Assembly: GCA_046295655.1 (NCBI GenBank)
Contig: JBKBMT010000031.1
Coordinates: 1-33,670, forward strand
DNA length: 33,670 nucleotides
Direction of reading: 5' to 3'
From: JBKBMT01 sp046295655
Lineage (GTDB): Bacteria > Pseudomonadota > Alphaproteobacteria > Rhodobacterales > Rhodobacteraceae
Shown here: positions 6,998 through 15,335 of the stretch, piece by piece
Layout of the letters: each line of letters starts with the position of its first letter
How positions within the stretch are numbered: position 1 is the first letter of the stretch
Made by a program: the position numbers and the translations under genes
The notes under the pieces: model-generated
What the model was told of the DNA's origin: nothing
What the model saw: only the letters and a program-made list of their open reading frames with translations
Databases searched by the model: none

Positions 6998-8230
6998 TCA
7001 GGCGGCGATATGCGGCAGGCGGAGTCTTGCGGCAAGCTCGACATGCGGCGACCAGCGGAACTGGTCGATCACGTGCACGGGATCGAGCAGATAGCCGGCG
7101 TCGGTGAGGATCTTTGCGTCGCGCGCGAAGGTCGCGGGGTTGCACGACACCATCGCCACCAACGGCAACCGGGCCTCGGCCAGCGCGCGCACCTGCGTCT
7201 CGGCGCCGGCGCGGGGCGGGTCGATCACCGCCGCATCGAAACCCCGCAGCTCCTCGCCCGACAGCGGGTTGCGGAACAGGTCGCGGGTCTCGGTGGTGAT
7301 GCGACGCAACCCCGGCGCGCCGCGCCAGCCGGCATCGAGCGCGGCGAGCATCGTGCGGTCGGCCTCTGCGGCATGGATCTCGGCGCGTTCGGCCAGGGGC
7401 AGGGCAAAGGTGCCGCAGCCGGCGAACAGGTCCACCACCCGGCGCGCGCCGCCGACGGCATCTCGGACCGCGGCGACCAGTGCCGCCTCGCCCTCTGCGG
7501 TGGCCTGAAGAAAGGCCCCGGGCGGCAGCGGCACGCGGGCGCGGCCAATGACCGCGACCGCCGGCGCGCGCTGCGCCAGCACCTCGTCGGCCCAGGTCAG
7601 CCGGGCAAGCCCGTGACGTTCGGCAAGCGCGCCGAGCTGCACCGGATCGGGTGGCTTGGCACCGGCGACACCGACATCCGGCCCGCCCTCGGTGACGGTG
7701 ACGGAGAGCGACAGTTCCCGACCCCGCGCGGCCCCGGCCATGACGGCCTCGCGCAGCGCCGGGAAGGCGGCGGTGATGACAGGGTGGACCACAAGGCAGT
7801 CCGGGGTGTCGATCACCTCGTGCGTGCCCCTGCGGTGAAAGCCGAGGATCGCGCCGCCCTTGCCGCGCCGCCCCGCGAGCACCGCGCGGCGGCGGCTGCG
7901 CGGGGGCGAGGTGACGGTCCTCAGCACCTCGGCTGCGATCCCCTGCGCCGCAAGGGCCCGGGTCACGACTTCGGCCTTCCAATCCGCCACGAAGGCATCG
8001 GATGCGTGTTGAAGGGTGCAGCCGCCGCAGGATCTGGCATGGACGCAGGGCGGGCGGACCCGATCCGGCGAGGGCGACAGGATCCGCACCCTGGTCAACC
8101 GGTCGCCCTCGGGCTGGCCCTCGACCTCTTCTCCCGGCAATGCGCCGGGGACGTAGAAGGTTGCGCCAAGCACCGGGTCGCGGGCCACGCCGTCGCCACG
8201 GTGGCCGAGCCGTTCGACCACCAGCCTCAT
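6998..8230 (-). CDS. 23S rRNA (uracil-5-)-methyltransferase, RlmD/RumA-like, Fe-S type
   Basis: A 410-residue class I SAM RNA methyltransferase. Cysteines C62, C68, C71 (in PPCVHARSCGGC) and C145 (DTPDC) form the [4Fe-4S] site of the RumA/TrmA-related family. The SAM loop is VVDLFAGCGTFALPLA (266-280). FLQATAEGE carries the conserved Gln, VIDPPRAGA is motif IV, and VSCNPATFARD contains the catalytic Cys363. It should make m5U in 23S rRNA, although the exact base cannot be read from sequence. It is shorter than E. coli RumA and lacks a full TRAM domain; MRLVVERLGHRGDGVA is the short N-terminal remnant. The ATG at 8230 overlaps the upstream ABC gene's stop by four bases (ATGA). Confidence 0.92.
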   Translation of the reverse strand: MRLVVERLGHRGDGVARDPVLGATFYVPGALPGEEVEGQPEGDRLTRVRILSPSPDRVRPPCVHARSCGGCTLQHASDAFVADWKAEVVTRALAAQGIAAEVLRTVTSPPRSRRRAVLAGRRGKGGAILGFHRRGTHEVIDTPDCLVVHPVITAAFPALREAVMAGAARGRELSLSVTVTEGGPDVGVAGAKPPDPVQLGALAERHGLARLTWADEVLAQRAPAVAVIGRARVPLPPGAFLQATAEGEAALVAAVRDAVGGARRVVDLFAGCGTFALPLAERAEIHAAEADRTMLAALDAGWRGAPGLRRITTETRDLFRNPLSGEELRGFDAAVIDPPRAGAETQVRALAEARLPLVAMVSCNPATFARDAKILTDAGYLLDPVHVIDQFRWSPHVELAARLRLPHIAA

Positions 8231-10065
8231 TCCGCCGCCTCGGCATCCTCGGTGCCAAGGAAGCCGCCCGACTGCCGGTTCCAGTAGCGGGCATAAAGCC
8301 CGTCGCGGGCGATCAGCTCGGCATGGCTGCCCTGTTCGACGATCCGGCCCCGGTCCAGCACCACGATCCGGTCCATCGCGGCGATTGTGGACAGCCGGTG
8401 CGCGATGGCCAGGACCGTCTTGCCTTTCATGGCACGGCCCAGCGCGTCCTGCACCTGGGCCTCGACCTCGGAGTCGAGCGCCGATGTCGCCTCGTCCAGC
8501 ACCAGGATGGGCGCGTCCTTCAGGAACGCGCGGGCCAGCGCGATGCGCTGGCGCTGCCCGCCCGACAGCTTTACCCCGCGCTCGCCCAGATGGGCGTCGT
8601 AACCGGTGCGGCCGCGATGGTCGCGCAGCGCCAGGATGAACTCGTGCGCCTCGGCCGCCTCGGCCGCCGCGATCACCTCGGCTTCGGTCGCATCGGGCCG
8701 GCCGTAGAGGATGTTGTCGCGGGCAGACCGGTTGAACATCGAGGTTTCCTGCGTGACCATGGCGATCTGGCGGCGCAGGCTTTCCTGAGTCACCTGCCGC
8801 ACGTCCTGTCCGTCGATCCGCACCGCCCCTTCCTCGGTGTCGTAGAGCCGCAGCAGAAGCGCGACCAGCGTCGATTTCCCGGCGCCCGATGCGCCGACGA
8901 TGCCAACCTTTTCGCCCGGGGCAATCCTCAGGGTCACACCGTCGATCCCGCCGGATCCGCGCCCGTAGCGGAAGCGGACCGCGTCGTAGTCGACCTGACC
9001 CCGAACCCGGTCCAGCACCACCGCGCCGGGTGCGTCGGTCAGGGCGTGGGGCGGGGTCAGGGTGCGCATCCCGTCCTCGACCTCGCCGACATTCGAATAG
9101 ATCGTCATCAGCGAGAAGCTGACCCAGCCGGTCATCTGCGCGATACGGATCGAGATCGCGCCGGCGGCGGCGATGTCGCCCGGCGTCGCCGTGCCCCGCG
9201 TCCACAGCCAGACCGTGCCGCCGACCAGCAGCACCGGCAGCACGCCGGCGACGGTCATCAGCGCCAGCCGGAACCAGGCCGACAGCACGCCGAAGGCGAT
9301 CGCCCGTTCGCGGTAAAGTCCCATCGAGGACAGGGCGGCGCGATCCTCGTGGTCGGCATGGGCGAACAGCTTGACCGTCTTGATGTTGGTGATCGTGTCC
9401 ACCACCTGCCCGGTGACGTTCGCGCGCGCCGCGGCCCGCGCGGCAGAGCTGACCCGGACCCGTGGCAGGAAGAACCGGATCAGCGCCAGGTAGGCCACTG
9501 TCCAGACCGCCAGCGCCAGTGCCACGCGGCCGTCTATGGCCAGAAGGAAGATCGCCGAACCGACAATCGAGGCCAGCGCGAAGGCCACGACGTTGATCAC
9601 CTCGACCGCCACATCCGTCATGGCGCGGGCGGCCTGCATCTGTTTCTGCGCGATCCGCCCGGCGAAATCGTTGTCGAAGAAGGTGACGGGCTGGCCCATC
9701 GTCCAGCGATGCAGCCGCGACAGCACCAGCGGCATGACATTCGGCCCGACGATGACCGAGTTCGCGGCCGAGGACGCGGTGAACACCAGCGGCCGGATCA
9801 GCAGGTAGAAGGCGACGAACACCGCGACCAGAACCGCGTTCTGTCCCCAGAAGTCTCCGGTTCCGGTCCCCAGCGCGGCGTCGATCACATAGCCGAGGAT
9901 CAGCGCCGAGACCACCTCGACCACCCCGGCGACGACCGACAGGACCGTGGCCAGCGCCAGCACCGGCCAGGACCCGGACAGGCCCCAGGCGAAGAACGCG
10001 CCGAGGCTGCGGGGCGGCGGGCCCTCGGCAGGGCGGAAAGGCTCGATCAGGTCCGCGATCCTCAT
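8227..10065 (-). CDS. ABC exporter, fused membrane and ATPase domains (second of a tandem pair)
   Basis: A 612-residue half-transporter: six-helix exporter domain at about 20-330, ATPase domain from about 355. Walker A is GASGAGKST (391-399), the signature is LSGGQRQR, Walker B is ILVLDEATSALD with the catalytic Glu, and the H-loop is AIAHRLST. All ATPase motifs are intact. It is a close paralogue of the gene at 10062-11906, especially in the ATPase half, where long blocks are identical (for example SHAEL, GLYAR and RQSGGF near the C-terminus). Overlap with that gene is four bases (ATGA), so they are cotranslated and probably form a heterodimer. Lipid A, lipid or drug export are possible; the substrate cannot be read. 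Confidence 0.93.
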   Translation of the reverse strand: MRIADLIEPFRPAEGPPPRSLGAFFAWGLSGSWPVLALATVLSVVAGVVEVVSALILGYVIDAALGTGTGDFWGQNAVLVAVFVAFYLLIRPLVFTASSAANSVIVGPNVMPLVLSRLHRWTMGQPVTFFDNDFAGRIAQKQMQAARAMTDVAVEVINVVAFALASIVGSAIFLLAIDGRVALALAVWTVAYLALIRFFLPRVRVSSAARAAARANVTGQVVDTITNIKTVKLFAHADHEDRAALSSMGLYRERAIAFGVLSAWFRLALMTVAGVLPVLLVGGTVWLWTRGTATPGDIAAAGAISIRIAQMTGWVSFSLMTIYSNVGEVEDGMRTLTPPHALTDAPGAVVLDRVRGQVDYDAVRFRYGRGSGGIDGVTLRIAPGEKVGIVGASGAGKSTLVALLLRLYDTEEGAVRIDGQDVRQVTQESLRRQIAMVTQETSMFNRSARDNILYGRPDATEAEVIAAAEAAEAHEFILALRDHRGRTGYDAHLGERGVKLSGGQRQRIALARAFLKDAPILVLDEATSALDSEVEAQVQDALGRAMKGKTVLAIAHRLSTIAAMDRIVVLDRGRIVEQGSHAELIARDGLYARYWNRQSGGFLGTEDAEAAE

Positions 10066-11906
10066 TCCGCCGCTTCCTCGATGCCGATGAAGCCGCCCGA
10101 CTGCCGCGCCCAGAACCGGGCATAGAGGCCGTCGCGCGCCAGAAGCTCGGCATGGCTCCCCTGTTCGGCCACCCGCCCGTCATCCAGCACCACGATCCGG
10201 TCCATCGCGGCGATGGTGGACAGCCGGTGCGCGATGGCGATCACCGTCTTGCCTTCCATCACCCGCCAGAGCGTGTCCTGGATCGCCGCCTCGACCTCGG
10301 AATCCAGCGCCGAGGTCGCCTCGTCCAGCACCAGGATCGGCGCATCCTTCAGGATGACGCGGGCCAGCGCGATCCGCTGGCGCTGGCCGCCCGACAGCTT
10401 CACCCCCCGCTCGCCGACATGGGCATCATAGCCGCGCCGGCCCTCCTGATCCTCGAGCGTCAGGATGAAGTCGTGGGCCTCGGCCCGTCGCGCGGCCTCG
10501 ATCATTTCGGCCTCGGTCGCCTCGGGCCGGCCATAGAGGATGTTGTCGCGCACCGACCGGTGCAGCAGGCTCGAATCCTGCTGCACCATCCCGATCCGGC
10601 GCCGCAGGCTGTCCTGGGTAACCTGCGTGATGTCCTGGCCGTCGATCAGGATGCGGCCCGACTCGGGCTCGTAGAAGCGCAGGATCAGCTTGACCAGCGT
10701 GGACTTGCCGGCGCCCGACCGGCCGACCAGCCCCACCTTCTCGCCCGGCGCGATCGTCAGCGTCACGTCCTGCAACCCGCCCGTCCCGCGGCCGTAGTGG
10801 TGGCTGACCCGTTCGATGTCGATCCGGCCCTTGCGATAATCCAGCGGTCGGGCGCCCTCGGCATCGACGATGCCGATGGGCTGGGCAATGGTCTGCATCC
10901 CCTCGGCCACCACGCCCAGCGCCTGCACGAGGCTCGTCGTTGCCCAGATCAGCCAGTAGGTCAGGTTGTTGAGCCGCAGCACCAGCGCGGCCGCCGCTGC
11001 CACCGCGCCGACCGAGGCCGCGCCCTGGTGCCACAGCCAGCCGGCCCAGGCGATGACCGACACGATCAGGAAGCCGTTCAGGACCGTCAGCGTCACGTCC
11101 ATGGTGACGATGATCCGCATCTCGTGCTGGAACTTGCGCCGCGCGGTCTCGATCGCCTCGCGGGCATAGGCGATTTCGCGGTCGCGGTGGGCGAACAGCT
11201 TGACCGAATGGATGTTGGAATAGGCATCCACCACCCGGCCCGTCACGGCGCTGCGGGCATCGGCGCTGGCCTTGGCGGCGGGGCCGGCGTGCAGGATCGT
11301 CCAGCGCACCAGCAGGGCATAAAGCAGGAACCAGGCCAGCAGCGGCAGCGTCAGCCGCGGGTCGGTGTCTGCCAGCAGGATCGCCGCGCCGATCACCGTG
11401 ACCAGACCGAAGGCCATGGCATCGAAGGTCTGGAACACCGCCTCGCCGGCCGAGGTCGGGGTCTGCATGATGCGGTTGGCGATCCGGCCGGCGAAATCGC
11501 CCTCGAACCAGCCGACCGGCTGGCGCAGGACATGACGGTGGGCGCGCCAGCGGATCAGCGCGCCGAAATTCGGCAGGACGGCGGAATGCAAGAGCGCCGT
11601 GCCGCCGGCCGAGATCAGCGGGCGGACCACGAGAACCAGCGCCGCCACCAGCAGGACCTCGGCGCCGTAGGCGGACCAGAAGGTGCCGGGCGCGCTTTCG
11701 CTGAACAGATCGACCAGCCGGCCGACATACCAGATCAGCGCCACGTCCCCGGCGGCCACGATCACCGAAACCGCCGCCGTGGCCGCGAACACGCCCCGGA
11801 ACGGTTGCATGTAGCCGCGCAGGAACGGCCACAGACGGTTCGGCGGGGTGTCGCTTTCACGATACGGCGCGTAGGGATCGACCAGATTTTCGAAGAACCG
11901 GAACAT
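10062..11906 (-). CDS. ABC exporter, fused membrane and ATPase domains (first of a tandem pair)
   Basis: A 614-residue half-transporter beginning MFRFFENLVDPYAPYRESDT, an N-terminus I recognise from ABC exporters of Rhodobacterales. The membrane domain spans about 35-335. The ATPase domain holds Walker A GRSGAGKST (395-403), LSGGQ (504-508), Walker B ILVLDEATSALD with Glu529, and His560. All are canonical, so the pair would have two competent ATP sites. The start at 11906 has AGGTGA 3-8 bases upstream; an in-frame ATG at 11933 would add nine residues before it and has no better site. It follows cca by 56 bases and overlaps the second ABC gene by four. The substrate is unknown. Confidence 0.93.
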   Translation of the reverse strand: MFRFFENLVDPYAPYRESDTPPNRLWPFLRGYMQPFRGVFAATAAVSVIVAAGDVALIWYVGRLVDLFSESAPGTFWSAYGAEVLLVAALVLVVRPLISAGGTALLHSAVLPNFGALIRWRAHRHVLRQPVGWFEGDFAGRIANRIMQTPTSAGEAVFQTFDAMAFGLVTVIGAAILLADTDPRLTLPLLAWFLLYALLVRWTILHAGPAAKASADARSAVTGRVVDAYSNIHSVKLFAHRDREIAYAREAIETARRKFQHEMRIIVTMDVTLTVLNGFLIVSVIAWAGWLWHQGAASVGAVAAAAALVLRLNNLTYWLIWATTSLVQALGVVAEGMQTIAQPIGIVDAEGARPLDYRKGRIDIERVSHHYGRGTGGLQDVTLTIAPGEKVGLVGRSGAGKSTLVKLILRFYEPESGRILIDGQDITQVTQDSLRRRIGMVQQDSSLLHRSVRDNILYGRPEATEAEMIEAARRAEAHDFILTLEDQEGRRGYDAHVGERGVKLSGGQRQRIALARVILKDAPILVLDEATSALDSEVEAAIQDTLWRVMEGKTVIAIAHRLSTIAAMDRIVVLDDGRVAEQGSHAELLARDGLYARFWARQSGGFIGIEEAAE

Positions 11907-11962
11907 GGTCACCTGCGCGTCAACCTGACGCATATAGACCGTGCCGGCAGCGGGGGAAAGGC

Positions 11963-13105
11963 TCAGCCCAGCAGCTCGTCCCTGCCAAGGCGGAAGTCCG
12001 AGGCGATCCAGCGGTTCTCGGCCGCCCTCAGCGCCGCACCAAGTGCCGGGCCCTGAAGCCCCGGCATCAGGTCGGCGGCGCGCAGGGGAAACCGCGCCAC
12101 GGCGCCGGCGGCAATCTGCGCCGCGTCATCTTCGGAAAGGTCGGTGCCGGCAAGCGCCGCCCGGCACAGCATCACATCCTGCGCCAGGTCCGGCCCCAGA
12201 CGATAGCCAAGCTCGGCCGGCCCGCGCCCGGAGTCCAGTTCGGACCGGATCCGGTGAAGTTCGGCGGCCTCGGACCGCGACAGGCGGAGGGCCTCTGCCT
12301 CTCCCGTCCCGCCCAAGACCGCCAGCCGGCTCAGCCAGCGCGGTGACCGACCGGCTTCGAGATGCACCAGACGCGGCAAGGCGGCCGGATCGCTGCCCGG
12401 CAACACCCGGTTCAGGACGCCCGTCGAGGTCATGGCGGCGACGGCAGGCCCGGGATCCGGGGCGGACAGGAGCCGCCGCATCTCGGCCCCCACCCTTTCC
12501 CGGGAAAGCCGGCCGATGCCTTCGGCCATGGTGGCGCAGGCGGCAAGGCCCTCGGCGTCGATGCCCTGCGCAGGGTCGCCATACCAGGCGTGGAACCGGA
12601 AGAAGCGCAGGATCCGGAGATAATCCTCGGCAATCCGGGTGGACGGGTCGCCGACGAACCGGACACGCCGCGCCAGAAGGTCCGGCAGGCCGCCAAGCGG
12701 GTCGATCACCCGGCCGTCGGGCGCGGCATAGAGGGCGTTCATGGTGAAATCGCGCCGCGCCGCATCCTCGGCCACCTCGGTCGAGAAGGCGACGCGGGCA
12801 TGACGGCCGAAGGTCTCGATATCGCGGCGGAAGGTCGTGACCTCGTGCGGTATGCCCTCGGCCACCACGGTGACGGTGCCGTGGTCGATGCCGGTCGGAA
12901 CGGCCTTCAGCCCGGCCGCCGTTGCCAGTTCCACAACCTCTCCGGGGTGCGCATCGGTGGCGATGTCCACATCCGCGACGGGCAGACCGAGGATCGCGTT
13001 GCGCACGCAACCGCCGACGAACAGCGCGCGATGCCCCGCCGCTTCCAGCGCCCGGCAGACCGCGCGGGTCGGCGCGCGCCCGATCCAGTCGGCCGCAATG
13101 ATCAT
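11963..13105 (-). CDS. cca: CCA tRNA nucleotidyltransferase / poly(A) polymerase family
   Basis: A 380-residue class II nucleotidyltransferase that adds or repairs the 3'-CCA end of tRNAs. The head domain has FVGGCVRNAILG (29-40), the catalytic pair D45/D47 in DVDIATD, and RRDFTMNALYAAPDGRVIDPLGG (from 117). RILRFFRFHAWYG is the next family block (nucleotide-binding neck). Pairs of such short alphaproteobacterial enzymes can be complete CCA-adding enzymes; a poly(A) polymerase cannot be excluded. The ATG at 13105 overlaps the Nudix stop by four bases (ATGA). A longer in-frame opening up to 13210 lies inside the Nudix gene and was not used. Confidence 0.93.
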   Translation of the reverse strand: MIIAADWIGRAPTRAVCRALEAAGHRALFVGGCVRNAILGLPVADVDIATDAHPGEVVELATAAGLKAVPTGIDHGTVTVVAEGIPHEVTTFRRDIETFGRHARVAFSTEVAEDAARRDFTMNALYAAPDGRVIDPLGGLPDLLARRVRFVGDPSTRIAEDYLRILRFFRFHAWYGDPAQGIDAEGLAACATMAEGIGRLSRERVGAEMRRLLSAPDPGPAVAAMTSTGVLNRVLPGSDPAALPRLVHLEAGRSPRWLSRLAVLGGTGEAEALRLSRSEAAELHRIRSELDSGRGPAELGYRLGPDLAQDVMLCRAALAGTDLSEDDAAQIAAGAVARFPLRAADLMPGLQGPALGAALRAAENRWIASDFRLGRDELLG

Positions 13106-13704
13106 TCCCGCAGCCTTTCGGCCAGCCCGCGCAGGATGCGCGCGGTGGCGCCCCAAATGTAATAGGGGCCCCAGGGGACGATGTAGTAGTTGCGCCATTC
13201 GCCGCGCCACATCCGCCGCTCGACCCGATAGCGTGCGGGATCGGCAAGATGCGACAGCGGCACGGCAAAGACCTCTTCGACCTCGGACGCGTCCGGAACG
13301 GGGGTAAAGGGCCTCTCGATCCGCCCGATCACCGGGGTCACGGCATAGCCGGTGACCGTCTCGTGTTCCGGCAGCCGGCCGATGAGCCGCACCGCCTGCG
13401 GGTCCAGCCCGATCTCCTCGCGCGCCTCGCGCAGGGCGGCGGCCTCGGGGCTGGCATCGCCGGGGTCCACCTTACCGCCGGGAAAGGCGATCTGTCCGGG
13501 ATGGTGGCGCAGCGCGGAGGACCGTTTGGTCAGCACCACCGACGGCCCGCCAGCCCCCGGGGCAAGCGCCACCAGGACGGCCGCGGGGCGCAGGATGCGG
13601 CCCTCTGCCGGCAGGGTTCCGGGGTTCAGGTCGAAATCGGTGGACCGGTCCGCCTCGCGCGCCAGCGCGCGTGCCAGACGATCGACCGGATCAGGCCCGG
13701 TCAC
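13102..13704 (-). CDS. Nudix hydrolase, CoA pyrophosphatase (NudL-like)
   Basis: A 200-residue Nudix enzyme. The segment VVLTKRSSALRHHPGQIAFPGG (about 56-77) is the UPF0035 signature that marks CoA diphosphatases and leads straight into the Nudix box GKVDPGDASPEAAALREAREEIG (77-99). The box is one residue longer than the classical consensus, as in other NudL proteins. It is expected to cleave CoA and derivatives to phosphopantetheine and 3',5'-ADP. Translation starts at GTG 13704, inside the end of hslO (14-base overlap), and its stop overlaps the cca start, so hslO, this gene and cca are tightly coupled. Confidence 0.9.
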   Translation of the reverse strand: MTGPDPVDRLARALAREADRSTDFDLNPGTLPAEGRILRPAAVLVALAPGAGGPSVVLTKRSSALRHHPGQIAFPGGKVDPGDASPEAAALREAREEIGLDPQAVRLIGRLPEHETVTGYAVTPVIGRIERPFTPVPDASEVEEVFAVPLSHLADPARYRVERRMWRGEWRNYYIVPWGPYYIWGATARILRGLAERLRE

Positions 13705-14686
13705 CCGGCGCCTCCGCCTCGAAGCCCACGGTGCGCGGGTCCAGCACGTAATGGGCGCCGCAAAACTGGCAATCGGCGGTCACAGTGCCCTCGGCCGTGG
13801 TCATGCGCGCGATGTCCTTCGCGGAATAGATCGACAGACTGCTGCGCACCTTGTCCTCCGAACAGGAACATCCGAACCGCACCGGCTGCGGATCGTAGAC
13901 ACGCGGCCCTTCCTCATGGAACAGCCGGATCAGCAATTCGGTCGGTTGCAGCGCCGGACCGACCAACTCGATCGCCTCGACCGTGTCGAGCAGATGGTTG
14001 ACCCGATTCCAGTCCTCGCTGTCCTGGCCGTGAAGCAGGTCGCCGGCGGCCAGCAGCCCGCCCTCGCCGGAACCACCTTCGCGGGCATGGGGAGATGCCT
14101 TTGGCATGTGTTGCAGCATCACCCCGCCGCCGCGCCAGCCGGCGATGCCCCCGGGCGTCCGCGACTGCCCGAAGCTCAGCGCGAAACGGGTCGGAAGCTG
14201 TTCGGATTGGGCGAAATAGGTCTCGGCGCAGGCAGCAAGCGAACCGCCGGCGATCGGGGTGATGCCCTGATAGGGCGTGGTGCCCTGGCCCTGGTCGATC
14301 AGGATGGCGAAGAACCCCTGCCCGATCTGGGGAAATCCTGGCAGGGCGGAGTCGAGCCGCTCGGCATCGAAGCTGGCATAGCCGCGAACACGGGCAGGCT
14401 CGCCGTCCGCGGTCGGCGCATAATAGTCGGTCGCGATCAGGCGCGCAGGGCCGTTGCCGCGGATCTGGAGACTCAGTTTCCAGCGGAGCTTGATTGTCTG
14501 GCCGATCAGTGCGGTCAGCAGGGCGGCTTCGGCCAGCAGCGCCTCGATCGGTGCGGGATAGTCATGCTGTTCCAGCATGCGGTCCAGCGCCGCATCCAGC
14601 CGCGCGACGCGGCCGCGGACATCGGCGCGGTCCAGCTGAAAGGGCAGGACGGAATCGTCCCAGGCGATCTGTGCTGCATCGGTCAT
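13691..14686 (-). CDS. hslO: Redox-regulated chaperone Hsp33
   Basis: A 331-residue Hsp33. The C-terminal redox switch is complete: FGCSCSED (C273, C275) and ADCQFCGAHYVLD (C306, C309), the CxC...CxxC zinc site that opens on oxidation and activates holdase function in the cytoplasm. The N-terminal domain shows DRADVRGRVARLD and the core block at LRWKLSLQIRGNGPARLIATDYYA. ATG 14686 has AGGAAAA about 6 bases upstream. The in-frame opening continues 90 bases further upstream through the intergenic region, but those residues are not family-like. This gene is the first of a long run of minus-strand genes reaching 5636, with a promoter-like sequence at 14748-14776. Confidence 0.95.
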   Translation of the reverse strand: MTDAAQIAWDDSVLPFQLDRADVRGRVARLDAALDRMLEQHDYPAPIEALLAEAALLTALIGQTIKLRWKLSLQIRGNGPARLIATDYYAPTADGEPARVRGYASFDAERLDSALPGFPQIGQGFFAILIDQGQGTTPYQGITPIAGGSLAACAETYFAQSEQLPTRFALSFGQSRTPGGIAGWRGGGVMLQHMPKASPHAREGGSGEGGLLAAGDLLHGQDSEDWNRVNHLLDTVEAIELVGPALQPTELLIRLFHEEGPRVYDPQPVRFGCSCSEDKVRSSLSIYSAKDIARMTTAEGTVTADCQFCGAHYVLDPRTVGFEAEAPGDRA

Positions 14687-14747
14687 GCGGTTTTCCTGAT
14701 CGGCGGTCCGGCCTTTCGCAACGCGGCGCGGACTGGCATACCCGGCC

Positions 14748-14776
14748 CATATATGCCGCAATCCGCCGCGCACCAA
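14748..14776 (-). promoter_or_regulatory. Putative promoter of hslO operon
   Basis: On the minus strand TTGGTG (14776-14771) and TATATG (14753-14748) are separated by 17 bases, a reasonable sigma-70-like match, about 60 bases upstream of the hslO ATG. It does not show the CTTGAA...CCCCAT pattern of a classical sigma-32 promoter. The -10 region, CATATATG, is itself palindromic. The -35 end lies just 7 bases before the start of the divergent Nudix gene. Read by eye only. Confidence 0.35.
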
Positions 14777-14783
14777 GGCCTCG

Positions 14784-15335
14784 ATGATCCGCCGCTTCGA
14801 CCGCAGCCCCGACCCCGCCCGACGCTACAGCCGTCGCCCCGGCGTCTATGCAGTCCTGCTGCGGGACGCAGAGGTGCTGCTGACCCATCAGGCAGAGCCT
14901 TGGCCCGAGTTCCAGCTTCCGGGCGGCGGGATCGACCCGGGCGAGCATCCGCTGACGGCTTTGCACCGCGAGGTGCGGGAGGAAACCGGCTGGACGATCC
15001 GTGTGATCCGCCGGCTGGGCGCGTTCCGGCGGTTCACCTTCATGCCGGAATACGACCTCTGGGCCGAAAAGCTCTGCACCATCTATATGGCCCGCCCGGT
15101 TGTCCGCCGGGGGGCGCCGACCGAACCCGGACACACCGCCGTCTGGACGGATCCGGCAACGGCCACGCGGGTTCTTGCCAACGATGGCGACCGATACTTC
15201 CTGCGCCGCGCCGCGCTGACCCCGCCGGACCTGTCCGGCGGCCGGGGCGCGGGCACCCGGTCCGAGCCCGGCCGACGCTCGCCGCCCGAGGATCGGGGCG
15301 GCTTCGTCACGGTCGGTCAGATCCCGAACTCGTAG
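14784..15335 (+). CDS. Nudix hydrolase with C-terminal extension
   Basis: A 183-residue Nudix protein. The box is a perfect consensus: G48, E54, R62-E63-V64, E66-E67 and G69 within GGIDPGEHPLTALHREVREE. The substrate is unknown; the N-terminal YSRRPGVYAVLLRDAEVLLTHQ and EYDLWAEKLCTIYMARP are family-like. The fold should end near residue 147 (DRYFLRRAALT). The last ~35 residues (Gly/Arg/Pro-rich, e.g. SGGRGAGTRSEPGRRSPPED) are low complexity and run into the end of the convergent REC-PP2C gene with a 19-base overlap. This tail may be a recent read-through extension after loss of an earlier stop, or a sequence error. Upstream AAGG is a weak ribosome site. Confidence 0.85.
   Translation: MIRRFDRSPDPARRYSRRPGVYAVLLRDAEVLLTHQAEPWPEFQLPGGGIDPGEHPLTALHREVREETGWTIRVIRRLGAFRRFTFMPEYDLWAEKLCTIYMARPVVRRGAPTEPGHTAVWTDPATATRVLANDGDRYFLRRAALTPPDLSGGRGAGTRSEPGRRSPPEDRGGFVTVGQIPNS

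Noticed and set aside
8002..10125. 707-codon open frame antisense to the second ABC exporter
   Set aside because: Composition is His/Arg/Gln-rich with no domain, and it mirrors a well-supported gene; a typical shadow of high third-position GC.
10152..12056. 634-codon open frame antisense to the first ABC exporter
   Set aside because: Same reasoning; its ends correspond to the same part of the paralogous gene, as expected for a shadow of duplicated sequence.
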